64,000 nt of DNA, from assembly GCA_013347225.1 (NCBI GenBank), contig CP054595.1:4522415-4586414 (forward strand), given 5' to 3'. Made by a program: the position numbers and the translations under genes. A model generated the notes under the pieces. That model was not told the origin of the DNA, did not search any database, and worked only from the letters and a program-made list of their open reading frames with translations. The stretch comes from Candidatus Accumulibacter similis (lineage in GTDB: Bacteria > Pseudomonadota > Gammaproteobacteria > Burkholderiales > Rhodocyclaceae). Below are positions 9,209 to 18,299 of the stretch, piece by piece (position 1 is the stretch's first letter; every line of letters begins with the position of its first letter).

Positions 9209-9230
9209 AAAAAACCCCGCCGCGGCGGGG
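9209..9230 (-). terminator. Rho-independent terminator of the vWA PEP-CTERM gene
   Basis: Read on the minus strand: a perfect CCCCGCCG/CGGCGGGG stem followed at once by six T residues, 25 bp after the stop codon of the gene at 9255-9986. Confidence 0.93.
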
Positions 9231-9254
9231 CTCGATGGAGCGGCAGAGGTTCGC

Positions 9255-9986
9255 CTACTGCTTGCGGCGCGAAGCCACCATACCGAGGAGGCCAAGACCG
9301 AGGACCGCCAGCGTGCCCGGCTCGGGAACGTCGAACTCCTGCTTCAGCTTCGCTTCGAGGGCACCCTGGAAGGCGACGAAATCCGCGGCGTTGCCGAAAT
9401 TGGTTCCGGAGGTGCCAACCCAGCTGCAATTGGCAGCACCACCGATACCGAGGCAGTTGACCGAGTCGATGGGGGGTGTGACGGCGTCGGCGACCGTTGC
9501 GGGGTTGCTGCCAAGGTTGTTCGCACCGTCGGTGGTGACGTCGATCAGCAGCTTGATGTCGGCCCCGAGGCTCGTCTCATAGGCGGTCAGCGCGTTTGCG
9601 GACAGGGTGATCGCATCGCCGATCGCCGTCGCACCGGTGTTGATGCCGCCGCGACCGGGATCGAGGGCGCTCAGGGCGCTCGTCAGATTCCCGAGAATCG
9701 TCGCATCGGTGATCTCCTGCGTCGCGAAGAACTGCGAGAAGTTGGCGCCGAAGATGCCGCCGCCAATCGCCACTTTGCCGAAGAGCGCCGGGGTCGCGGT
9801 GAAAACGTTGTTGAGGGCCGTGACGTACGAGGTGATCTGCTGGGTGAACTGGGCGCCCGAGATGCTCCCGGAGCCGTCCATCGTCAGGTAGAGGGCGGTG
9901 GTCGGGGCCGCCTGCGCGCTGCTGACGCCAACGGCGAGTACGGCCGTCGCCAGGATGGACTTGACTGCATGTTTGATGGGTTTCAT
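9255..9986 (-). CDS. PEP-CTERM protein with von Willebrand factor A domain
   Basis: 243 residues. Start chosen at MKPIKHAVK (9986) because GGAGAGAGAAC stands directly before it; a frame extension upstream adds five residues. Signal peptide to about residue 26. The exported part opens with a metal-ion-dependent adhesion site: DGSGSIS (DxSxS), then TGATAIGDAI supplying the conserved Thr and VTTDGANN supplying the Asp, which is the vWA MIDAS layout. The C-terminus is VPEPGTLAVLGLGLLGMVASRRKQ-like, a classic PEP-CTERM exosortase signal. Likely an extracellular-matrix adhesin or matrix protein. It has its own sigma-54 promoter and terminator, so it is a single-gene transcription unit. Confidence 0.88.
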   Translation of the reverse strand: MKPIKHAVKSILATAVLAVGVSSAQAAPTTALYLTMDGSGSISGAQFTQQITSYVTALNNVFTATPALFGKVAIGGGIFGANFSQFFATQEITDATILGNLTSALSALDPGRGGINTGATAIGDAITLSANALTAYETSLGADIKLLIDVTTDGANNLGSNPATVADAVTPPIDSVNCLGIGGAANCSWVGTSGTNFGNAADFVAFQGALEAKLKQEFDVPEPGTLAVLGLGLLGMVASRRKQ

Positions 9987-10063
9987 GTTCTCTCTCCGCA
10001 ATGGCGAATGGTCGGTCTGGGTTGACGTGGGCAGGGAAAGACGCCTTTCCCTGCGAGCACTGA

Positions 10064-10079
10064 AGCATGATCCGTGCCA
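10064..10079 (-). promoter_or_regulatory. Sigma-54 promoter of the vWA PEP-CTERM gene
   Basis: Minus strand TGGCACGGATCATGCT matches the sigma-54 consensus TGGCACG-N4-TTGCW with only one -12 mismatch and the required 10 nt between GG and GC. Transcription would begin about 67 nt before the ATG at 9986. In Zoogloea and relatives PEP-CTERM genes are known to depend on RpoN and the PrsK/PrsR two-component system, which fits. Confidence 0.8.
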
Positions 10080-10080
10080 T

Positions 10081-10112
10081 AAAACTTATGTTGTTGATCC
10101 AGAAAACTTATG
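10081..10112 (-). repeat. Two direct copies of AAAACTTATG next to the sigma-54 promoter
   Basis: AAAACTTATG occurs at 10081-10090 and 10103-10112, 22 bp apart start to start (two helical turns), immediately upstream of the -24 element. A related AAGTTAT appears near 10146-10152. The spacing suggests binding of a dimeric regulator on one face of DNA; which protein binds is unknown. Confidence 0.45.
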
Positions 10113-10316
10113 GTCTGACGGGAAGCGCTCGGAAACGCATCGATGTAAGTTATATCGACAGCCGGCGGCTGCAGCAGGAACCATGCAGGGCGATCTGAGC
10201 GACGCCGCAAGGCCGATCGGCTGCTGCTGCCCCATGAGAAGCGCATCCGCCTGCCCGGCCGGTGCGCCAGCCAGAAAGGAATCGCCGCCTCGGCCAATGA
10301 TCGCTGCCGTTGGCCT

Positions 10317-10545
10317 GACGCGTCAGCGCCATGACCCGCTCCGGCAGCCGCTGCGGCAGCCGTTCGTTGCGGTCGATCACCGAGTAGCGGTGACCGAAAT
10401 CGTGCACCTCGCGGTCAGCGCAGCCGTGTTCGCCATCGAGCAGCGCGCGCGACCGCTCGGCCGGGCGATCGCGCAGTTGCGGGTCGCAGGCGCCGGCGAC
10501 GGTCCGGGAGTGCGGGATCCGTTGGCGAATCGCCTGTCCCGGGAG
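10317..10545 (-). pseudogene. Remnant of a second cbbO copy (3' end, internally deleted)
   Basis: The minus strand reads ...TVAGACDPQ, then SRALLDGEHGCADREVHDF joined to GHRYSVIDRNERLPQRLPER-VMALTR. Both pieces match the intact cbbO product of this window (VAGACDPQ...SRALLDGEYGHADGDL; GHHYSVIDRIERLPQRLPEL-FMALTR at its C-terminus), but the roughly 400 residues between them are missing. At DNA level 10321-10400 is clearly similar to 20855-20935. The frame reads past the place of the cbbO stop. Same orientation as cbbO, on the far side of the defence island. Confidence 0.85.
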
Positions 10546-10670
10546 CCGGATGGTCCCGTCAGCCACGCAGCAGCGAGGGAACGGTACACAGGCCCAGGCT
10601 CCCGGCCCATCGGTCACGCCGCTCGGTGCCCCAGAAGCGGCCGGCTTGCACCTCGCAAACATCGCCGGCG

Positions 10671-11615
10671 TCATGCCGTCTCCCGCGCGGCCTGACGCCT
10701 GATCGCCTCAAGAGTGCGCGCCGCGATGTCGCCCATTTCGTCGCCAAAGAAGTTGACTGGCCAGTTTTCGATCTCACCGCAGACATTGAGGCGCAATGTC
10801 TCCAGCTCCGCGCTCGCACCTTCTGGCTTGGCGAAATACACCGCGACGTCGGTCGCCTCGATCCGGCGCTCCGCGACCCGGCGCTGCCAACGCGTGAGGA
10901 AATGCTCGGAGTGGGTCTCGATGATCAACTGGGTGCCGCGGGCGCTGCCGCTCTCGTTGGACTGCACCGCGCTGATGAAGGCATCCGCCAGGTTGGCCTG
11001 GGCCGAAGGATGCCGATGGATTTCCGGTTGCTCCATCCAGACCACCGAATTGGGCGGTGAATGGAAAGCCTGGACCAGCGCGGGGAGCACCTGCGAGACG
11101 CCCACCCCGACGTCCGTCAGCTTGACCACTGGCGACCTGGCATGGGTCCGTACCAGGACTTCGTAGTCCTTTCGCCCCTCGGCCAGCGGGTGGACCTCGA
11201 AACTGTCGATGACCCCCAGGTCGCGCAACCAGCCAGCGATGAACACGTCAAACGGCTGCAGCCACTGCCTCGGAGCGCGGTTCAGCTTGCGCCCCTGCCC
11301 GGTCGCCGCCAGCAGCGCGGCGATCGCATGCTCACCAAGCACCCCGACATGCGGCGGCGTCTCGCCCGCCCACTGGTAGACAGGGCGTGCCGACTGGCGC
11401 AGCGGTCCGAGGTAATACATGCGCTCCAGCATTTCTTCGGCCTGCAACGCAAAGTCGGCCAGGAAGTCGGCGTTCTGATTCCGGGCCAACAGAAGGTGGC
11501 CGAGGCTGGACTTGCCGGAACTGTTGGTGCCGAAAATCACGGTCAACGGCGCGAGCGGAACCATCTCGGTGTCCTTCCACGCCTTGAAGTTCTGGATCTG
11601 CATCCGGGTCAGCAT
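10671..11615 (-). CDS. AAA/ABC-type ATPase (DUF3696-like), shortened
   Basis: 314 residues. N-terminal Walker A FGTNSSGKSS at ~29-38 in a RecF/SMC-like opening (MQIQNFKAWKDTEMVPLAPLTVIFG). The second half has a YLGPLR segment at ~68-73, VGVGVSQVLPALVQA, a Walker B-like VVWMEQPEIHRHPSAQ and THSEHFLTRWQRRV, as in DUF3696 ATPases. Relatives have well over 100 residues between Walker A and YLGPLR; here there are about 30, so an in-frame internal deletion is likely and activity is doubtful. The start overlaps the upstream HNH gene by 7 bp, so the two form a pair. ATPase+HNH pairs are the core of Septu-type phage defence, but identity with Septu is only a suggestion. Confidence 0.75.
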   Translation of the reverse strand: MLTRMQIQNFKAWKDTEMVPLAPLTVIFGTNSSGKSSLGHLLLARNQNADFLADFALQAEEMLERMYYLGPLRQSARPVYQWAGETPPHVGVLGEHAIAALLAATGQGRKLNRAPRQWLQPFDVFIAGWLRDLGVIDSFEVHPLAEGRKDYEVLVRTHARSPVVKLTDVGVGVSQVLPALVQAFHSPPNSVVWMEQPEIHRHPSAQANLADAFISAVQSNESGSARGTQLIIETHSEHFLTRWQRRVAERRIEATDVAVYFAKPEGASAELETLRLNVCGEIENWPVNFFGDEMGDIAARTLEAIRRQAARETA

Positions 11616-12490
11616 GACGACTCATTTCGTTCAGCGGGCAGCAATATGCAGCGCATCCCACACTGCCCGCATTGGGCAGCGGTTGCGATATTCGCCGAGT
11701 TCGCGGGTTGCATTCCTGTCGAGGACGCACAGCAGCTTCGGCGCTTGCCGACCGCAAGAACGCTGGCTGAGGGCAGAAGCTTCGTTCTTCGACGGAAGAA
11801 CTGCCGACGATGCCAGGCAAGGTAGCCGATGTGTGGCGCGGCCAACTCCGCCGGCCGCCAGCCCGGCTGCACCCCAAGCCGCACCTGCTGCTTGCCCGAC
11901 AGTTCAGGGCTCACCAGCAGCCCGCCATCGTCGTCGAAGCTGATCCAGCCGCCATCGAACAGCGCATCCAGCTGCGGCGCCAGCAACAGGCCATTGAACA
12001 CGCCGAGACGCTCGGCGTCGCTGTCGCACGGCGCCCAGGGCTTGATGTGCGAGGCGCGCAGCAGCGGCAGAACGTCGAGCCCGGTGACGGCGCAGCGCCC
12101 TTGCCAATAATCGATCACCAGCCAGCCGCCGTGCCGCTCCGGCGTGCGGTCGAAACCCCCGTCCAGCGCCGCCTTCTCGATGCGGGCCGCGACCAGCGCG
12201 CTGGGCGCGGCTGCAACGGCGCTGGCCGTCTCCCCGTCACCCCGCCGAAACATCTGCCAGGCGCCGAGGAAGGCTGCCAGGTCGCGGTGCGACCCGAAGG
12301 CGAGCCCGACCAGGTAGCTGCCGCGCTGGCCGGAAACGGTGCGCCCGCGCCGGGTGGCAGCATGGCCGCCCAGCCATTGGGACAGCTCACGTTCCGTCCG
12401 GCCGAGCAGCGGCGCCAGCGCCTTCGGCGCAAGGCCGATTTCCACCGCGTTGCCCGCCGCGTTGCCGGAAAAATGCACGGCGCAGGTCTG
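11609..12490 (-). CDS. HNH endonuclease (HNH_2-like), N-terminus uncertain
   Basis: The recognisable protein runs from about GNAVEIGLAPKALAPLLGR (12470 leftwards) to HRRQFFR near 11800 and continues in frame to 11609. The HNH_2-type core is RCAVTGLDVLP-LLRASHIKPW, FNGLLLAPQLDALFDGGWISF: the zinc/His/Asn arrangement of a nuclease. The open frame continues upstream to 12598, but that part is the antisense-frame shadow of the methyltransferase tail, so the true start was probably lost or replaced when the two genes were joined. The last ~50 residues look non-native (Ser/Cys-rich). It overlaps the ATPase start by 7 bp. Confidence 0.65.
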   Translation of the reverse strand, partial: QTCAVHFSGNAAGNAVEIGLAPKALAPLLGRTERELSQWLGGHAATRRGRTVSGQRGSYLVGLAFGSHRDLAAFLGAWQMFRRGDGETASAVAAAPSALVAARIEKAALDGGFDRTPERHGGWLVIDYWQGRCAVTGLDVLPLLRASHIKPWAPCDSDAERLGVFNGLLLAPQLDALFDGGWISFDDDGGLLVSPELSGKQQVRLGVQPGWRPAELAAPHIGYLAWHRRQFFRRRTKLLPSASVLAVGKRRSCCASSTGMQPANSANIATAAQCGQCGMRCILLPAERNESSC

Positions 12491-15400
12491 GTTCGCCGAA
12501 CTGGCGCGCTTCGTTGTTCTTGAGGACGCGGAAGGTTTCGGAGGGGTAGTCGGCGCCCATGACGTCGGCGGGGTCGAGAATGTAGCGCAGTTCGTCACGG
12601 GTGAGGCCGTAAAGGCGAGCGCAGGTCGCGTCGAGTTCGGCGCGTAGGAGGGCGCGGCGCTCCGGGTTCCAGGCGAATGGCGGGCCGGCGTGGCCGATGT
12701 CAGCTGCCCGGGGCGCGAGGTCGTGGGCGGTGTAGGTCAGTTCAAGGACGCGCGGGACGATGAAGGCGAGGTCTGCGTCGGTCTAACGGTCGGGTGGGAG
12801 CACCGGCAACTGCTTGAAGACGAAATACTTCATGGGCGTGCCGCCTGTCTTGTGGCGCGCCACGAAATCCACTGTCAGTGAAGACAGATTGCCAAGCAAC
12901 GCGGCGAATGCACGCATGTCTTCCCGCGGCGCAAACAGCATCAGCGGCATCTGGCTGCCTACCCCTACTCGCGGCACCACCGACGCAATCACCGTGCGCT
13001 CGTCGGTTGCGCGGCAGATGTCCCGCCAGCCCATCAGCCAGCCGCGCGACCAGCCCTTAACGGCCAGGCCGGATTCGACTTCGGTGGCATCGACCCAGTA
13101 GCGCGGCGTGACGCGAAAATTCGGGTCCTGCTTGGCGTCGACTGCAACATCGCTGCTCGATCCGTCGGCAGCGCAGGTCGCCCAGCGGTGGTCGAACTGG
13201 TGGACCACCTTGGCCTCGTAAAGCGGCAGTCGGCCGGGCGCCGGGGCGTCGCGGAACAGGCCCCTATCGTTGGCCATGTCCAGTTGCCGCATGAACGAGA
13301 TGCCCCACGGGTTGCGCTCGTGCGGGCCGTCGGCGATCAGCACCGGCGCGGCGCGGTAGACCTTCTTGGTCAACTCGGCATCGCGCTCGCTGGGAAAAAC
13401 AGGACAGGTCAGGGTGTTGGGGTTGATCGGGCGGAATTCGTCGGGTGTCAGCCGGAACCTCCGGGGCGGTTCCGCCAGTTGCACCGCCTGCGTGGCGAAG
13501 CAGACGAACTCGGCGGCCACGGTGCGGCCGAGGGTCAGCAGGCAGAACTTCATGCGTCTATCCACTGCCGGAAACAGGCGCTCTCGATTCTCGATGTCGT
13601 AGAGGCTGGCCAGCCGCCCGCTCTGGGTCAGGTCGCCGAAATAGGCCTCGGTGCCGTCGTCGGTGGCGATGCCGGTCGGTACGATGAAACCGGCCCGCCC
13701 TTCATCACGGACCAGTTGCGCAAAGGTCTCGGCAAACAGCGCGTAGGTGTTGACATCCCCGACGCCCGTCAACGGGTAGCGCCCCGAATCGTGGGCCAAC
13801 AGGTTGGCCGCCTCGGCGATGCGGAGGGCGACGAGGAAGTCGGCGTGCAGGACCTGCTCGGCGACGTTGGGCGGCGCCAGACCTTGCGCCGCTTCGACTT
13901 CCGGATAGAGCCTATGCAGCAGCATGCCTTCGCGCAGCAGTTCGATGCGCCGACCGCGCTCGGCCTTGTGCGGCGCCTCGGCGATCAGCGGGCTGCGGCT
14001 GGCGAAGAACTCCTCCTCCTGCAGCTTGATCCGTTCCCACGGCGGGTTGCCGAGCAGCACCGCGAAGCCGCCCTTCGCCCGCACCTGCGGGAAGGCCTGC
14101 CGCCAGTGAAGGGTCTGCGCCGTCTGCGCGGCACGCGCGGCGGCCTCGGGCGCAGCGTCGAAGCCGAGGGCGAGGTTCAAGGCGGGGCGCGAGTTCGACG
14201 GCGAGCGGATTCCTGTCCACACCGTAGACGCAATGGGCGACGACCTCGCGCAGCGCGTGGCGGTAATCGGCGGGCAGCGGGCTACCGTCGGTCGCGGACA
14301 GCCGGGCGACTTCCTCGGCGATGCGGCGGGCGGCTGCAAGGAGGAAGTGGCCCGAACCGCAGGCCGGGTCGCAGACGAAGAGTTCGAGCAGCGCCTGTAC
14401 CGGCTGCCGCGGGTGGGCGGCCAGCGTTTGCGCGATCACCGGGTCGAGCGCGCTCTTGATCAGTTCCTGCACCAGGCTGTCGGGCGTGTAATACGAGCCG
14501 CTGAGCTTGCGCGCATTGCCCTTGGTGCTGCCCCCGGCCTGTGCCGCTGCGTCGCCGATGAAGCCGAAGCGGCGAACGCTGGCGCTCAGGGTCAGTTCGG
14601 GCACCAGTTCGAGCAGGCTTTCGTGGACGCTGCCGAGTTCCTCGGAATCCATGTCGCAGTAATTGACGCGCGACAGCGCGGCGCCGTCGCGGAAGAAGCA
14701 GAGGCCGAAGAGCGCGCTGAACAGCGACTGGTTGTCGAGCTGGGCGGCGTCGAGGTCCGCGCATTGCGCGGCGTCGAAGAGGCCACCGAGCGCCGGCAGG
14801 CGAAGCGCCGGCTGGCCGCCACCGAGGCCGGCGAAGGTGATGGCCAGCGCCTGCCAGAGGTCGGCATGGCGATAGTAGCTGCGCCGCCGGGCGGCCAGCC
14901 GGCACAGGCGGGCGAGGCTGTGGCCGGCGAGGTAGCGCGCCCGGGCCTCGCCGCTGGCCTCGGGTGCGAAGACGAGTTCGCGATCCTCCATGGTGGCGAG
15001 GAAGATGAAGCGGTAGACGAGGCGCAGCAGTTGCTCGAAGTAGGTTTGGGTGCCCAGCTCGCCGCTTTCGATGCGGCGGCGCAACTCGCCGTTGGCCGGG
15101 TGGGAGAGAAAGCCGGTAGCAAGCACACGCAGGGCAGCGGCGACGCCTTCGCGCAGCCGGTCGCGGACGCGGATGCCGACTTCCTGGGCGGTTTAGCGCC
15201 AGTGTTCGAGCGGGCAGTCAGCCGGCTCGGCGCCGGCCTGACCGAAACGCGTGGCGTGGGCGAGCAGCCAGAGAGCGGCGAAATCGCGGTAGAGGCCTTC
15301 GCTGAAGACGGCTTCGAGATCGGCCTCGATGTAGGCGGGCCGGGTCAGACTGGCGTTATCGCGCAGGACGCGCAGCTTGAGGCCGTTGCTGACGATGGCC

Positions 15401-15905
15401 CAGAGCGAGGCGTGGCTGGCATTGAGAACCTCCTGGGCAAGCAGGAAGGGCGAACGGCGGCGCGTGCCGTCGCCGTGCCGGCTGCCCGGCTTGTCGAGCG
15501 GCTGGCCGTGACCGGCGAAGACAAGCGGCACGCGGCCGTCGACCGCGGCATGGCCGATGGGGAAGCTGCGCTCGCCGATGACCACCGGGCCGACCCGCCT
15601 GATGTCCGCAAAGCCAAGCACGCGGCGGCAGAAGGGTTCGAGGAAGTCGTGGGCGCTCACCCCTTGCCGGCGTCGAGATCGGCGCGTTCGCGGCGGGCGG
15701 CGAAGTCCTGCCAGAGGTTCTGCGCGATCTTCCAGTAGCGGCCGATCTCGTCGCGCAGCTTGAGGCCGCGCGGGACGTCGCAGTCGCTCTCCGACTGCTC
15801 CTCGGCTTCGAGGTGGGCGATCCGGTTGAGGAAGTCGGGCGCCAGCAGGCCGCCTTCGATGGTCAGGGCGGTGAACGCGAGTTCGGTGCTCGAGCGACGG
15901 GCCAT
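12490..15905 (-). pseudogene. Eco57I-type adenine DNA methyltransferase (DrmMI/PglX-like), disrupted
   Basis: One long reading frame broken several times. It begins at ATG 15905 (MARRSSTELAF; GLKLRDEIGRYWKIAQNLW), changes frame at the GTGA junction 15657-15660, and continues with ERSFPIGH and SNGLKLRVLRDNASLTRPAY. A TAA stop at 15193-15195 interrupts it, but the same frame goes on (TAQEVGIRVRDRLREGV...). Motif I DPACGSGHFLLAAARRIAEE and the catalytic-region VDRNPLAVEL follow; near 14170-14190 a deletion plus frameshift joins this to GFDAAPE and the catalytic NPPWERIKLQEEEFFASR. A TAG at 12783-12785 is again followed in frame by conserved tail sequence (LTRDELRYILDPADVMG). The family methylates adenine N6 in restriction and BREX/DISARM-type defence. 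Here it cannot make a full protein. Confidence 0.85.
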
Positions 15906-15912
15906 GGGCGGG

Positions 15913-16530
15913 TCAGGTGCGAAAACGGAGCAGGTTGCGGGCGATGGTGTAGCAGTGCAGGGCAACCGGCGCAGACTCGACCGGCACGCCGTCGAGGTCG
16001 GCCGTGCCGGTCCAGGTGCGGGTAGTGACCAGGGGGCGGCGGGCGAGCGGATGCCGGCTGGCCAGGGCCTTGATGCCGCGCAGTTCCTGCAACTGGCGGG
16101 GAATGCGGTCGGACCACTTGATTTCGACGGCGCAGCGGGGCTTCTGGGTTCGCGGGTCGAGCGAGACGATATCCACTTCCAGGTCCTGCCGACGGGCCTT
16201 CCAGCGGGCGCAATGAAGCGAGAGGCTGGCCGAGGCGTCGTGCCGCGACTGGCTCCAGGCGGCGGTTTCGGCGAGATTGCCCATGGCGCGGTCTTCCGCC
16301 CCGACACACCCGAAAAGGGCGGCTCGCACCGAGGGGTTGGTGAGGTAGACCTTGACGCTGCGGGCGCGCTGCAGGCGCAAGGCGCTCTCGTCGATGCGAT
16401 GGACGCGGCCAATGAGGAAAGCCGCTTCGAGGTATTAGAGGTATTCGGACAGGCGCTGCTTGCCGATATGGGCATGTTGCTTCAGGTAATTGAGAATTTG
16501 CCGTCTTCGCATTTGACGGCATTACCGGAA
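15913..16530 (-). pseudogene. C-terminal fragment of an AAA/DUF4143 ATPase
   Basis: Reads QILNYLKQHAHIGKQRLSEY, then an in-frame TAA at 16435-16437, then YLEAAFLIGRVHRIDESALR, KVYLTNPSVRAALFG and a nuclease-like end with VDIVSLDPRTQ and CAVEIKWSDR. This is the winged-helix plus DUF4143 C-terminal half of an 'ATP-binding protein' (AAA_14/DUF4143). The ATPase half is missing here; a matching N-terminal fragment lies at 18300-18528 on the same strand, so the gene was split by inserted DNA. It ends 7 bp before the methyltransferase start. Confidence 0.75.
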
Positions 16531-16585
16531 ACATCGCGAGTCTTTGTCGGGATCCCGGCAGAGGTGCCTAGGAATTAAATTTCCA

Positions 16586-17629
16586 TCAAACATTCTCCGC
16601 ATCGTAAGCGCCGACCTTATCAAACGCTTTCCAAGTACCTTTGGCAGATTGTGTCAACTGCTTGATTTTGATATCGAGCATTGTATGGCGGCCGGCGATA
16701 TAAGGCAAGGCATAAAGATGGCCTCCGCACCATGGAATGAAAGGATTGCGCCGCAGCGAGGCGTAGATCTCTACTCTGTGGCTGGGCTTCAGGCTGGGGC
16801 AGCGCGCATGAAAACCTGAGGTATCAGCGATAATTAAGGTATTCGCTTTGACAGCAAAACGCACCGGCGGCATCAAGCCCATGCCTTGCATTTCTTCTTC
16901 AGAGATGCGGAATGATCCTTCGCGGTGCATTTGCTCGCTGCATTGGCTCGCCATGATGCTTTGTTCCTTTTCCCAAGCCAAACGCTCGGGCGTTAAAATA
17001 TGCGAACGCGGAACATAAGCGAAAGGTCCCTCATCATCATTGATATCATGTAAAAACAGCCAGGCTTTTGACGTAGCATGGAAAGTATCGGCATGAAACA
17101 CGGTTTGCGGATCGGTTTCATTTTGTTGGGGATCAACGATGATCGATTGCAATTCAAATGTCGGAGAACCTTGGTAAGAAGCGGCGTATTCGATCAAGCG
17201 GTTAATGTCTTTATCCTTCACCACTTGCCGGCAATATGGATGGGTTGCCAGCACATCGTCATCGAGACTGATACGGCGCGTGACCGCTCGTCCTTGGCGC
17301 ATTTCCCAGCCGAGTTCGCGCAGTTGCTCGATTTCCTGCAACAAACCATTAAAGTCAGCTTCCGGCAATGCTTGGCGGCGAATGAAATAACCGTATGTGG
17401 CATAGGATTCGCGTTCTGAATCGGTCATGAATGCATCGAGTTTGCTGCGCCGATAGCGCGCCATTTTATCCGCCAATACTCGCCGCCACAAATGCAAACC
17501 GAGCTTATTGAGCGTTGAATTGCCGATAACCGGGTTTGCTTGGAAAGATTTGGTATGCGTTGCCAATTGCAAAACATGCCACGGCAACAACGCCAATTTC
17601 GTCAATTTTGCGAGCCATATATTTTTCAT
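16586..17629 (-). CDS. Phytanoyl-CoA dioxygenase (PhyH)-like Fe(II)/2-oxoglutarate enzyme
   Basis: 347 residues, apparently intact. The iron-binding facial triad is visible: HAD (FHADTFHATS) at ~179-181 and a distal His (SGFHARCPS) near 272, with the Arg of SHRVEIYASLRRNPF that would bind 2-oxoglutarate. FAYVPRSHILTPERL is a typical PhyH stretch. PhyH proteins hydroxylate small molecules, lipids or natural products; the substrate is not predictable here. Codon use and base composition are clearly AT-richer than all neighbours, so it is probably acquired. It lies inside the split DUF4143 ATPase gene together with an IS1595 fragment. Confidence 0.8.
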   Translation of the reverse strand: MKNIWLAKLTKLALLPWHVLQLATHTKSFQANPVIGNSTLNKLGLHLWRRVLADKMARYRRSKLDAFMTDSERESYATYGYFIRRQALPEADFNGLLQEIEQLRELGWEMRQGRAVTRRISLDDDVLATHPYCRQVVKDKDINRLIEYAASYQGSPTFELQSIIVDPQQNETDPQTVFHADTFHATSKAWLFLHDINDDEGPFAYVPRSHILTPERLAWEKEQSIMASQCSEQMHREGSFRISEEEMQGMGLMPPVRFAVKANTLIIADTSGFHARCPSLKPSHRVEIYASLRRNPFIPWCGGHLYALPYIAGRHTMLDIKIKQLTQSAKGTWKAFDKVGAYDAENV

Positions 17630-17778
17630 TTGGCTCGTTCTGGATTCCGGGTTGGTGCAATGGCACGTAGCGCGACACGTGGACTAAACAAGGGGCAAGC
17701 CATTGCGTATGCTCTCCTGGGAAAGAACACCTGGGAGAAGGAAGCGTGCTGGTGACGAGCACTGCCAGAGCTGGGCTG

Positions 17779-18095
17779 GTGAAGATTCACGATCTCATCA
17801 ACGATGCCAAGTGTTTCGAAGTCGTTCGGAGCCTGCGCTGGCCGGAGGGTGTTTTGTGTCCGCATTGCGAGAACGAGCACGTCATCGAGTTCGGTCGCTA
17901 TGACACCCAGGAAGATCGGCAGCGGTACCGCTGCAAGCCCTGTGGGCGGTGCTTTGACGACCTGACGGGTATGGTCTTTGAAAGCCATCACCTACCCTTG
18001 CGCACCTGGATCTTGTGTCTGTATTTCAAGGGGTTGAACTTGTCGAACAGCCAAATCAGCAAAGAACTGGACCTGAACAAGGACGACGTTCAGAA
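17779..18095 (+). mobile_element. IS1595-family transposase, N-terminal fragment
   Basis: From GTG 17779 the frame reads VKIHDLINDAKCFEVVRSLRWPEG, a zinc ribbon (CPHC...CKPC) and FDDLTGMVFESHHLPLRTWI, LNLSNSQISKELDLNKDDVQ, which is the N-terminal ribbon/helical region of IS1595 transposases. It stops matching near 18095; the DDE-type catalytic core is absent. The frame runs on to 18219 into unrelated sequence. A dead remnant, opposite in orientation to the flanking ATPase fragments. Confidence 0.85.
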
Positions 18096-18299
18096 TACAC
18101 CCCCTGATCCAGACGACCATCGCGCCGGGCACCCTCGTGCTGACCGGCGAGTAGACATCTACTGCCGCCGGCCTGCGTGGGGCTACGACCACAAGAATCC
18201 CTCTTGGGGTGGCTCTTGAGCGAACAACCCGGAATCCATCATGAGCCTTGAAGAATTCATCGCTGAGGCTGTGGATGTCGGTGGCGAGGTAACGGGAGG

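Noticed and set aside
10150..10674. Intact 174-codon minus-strand gene
   Set aside because: Only its middle matches CbbO; the rest is non-native and the cbbO stop is read through. Listed as a cbbO remnant instead.
12490..16530. Stop-codon recoding or readthrough in the defence island
   Set aside because: The interrupting codons are both TAA and TAG, frameshifts and deletions occur in the same genes, and the rest of the window uses all stops normally. Pseudogenes explain this better.
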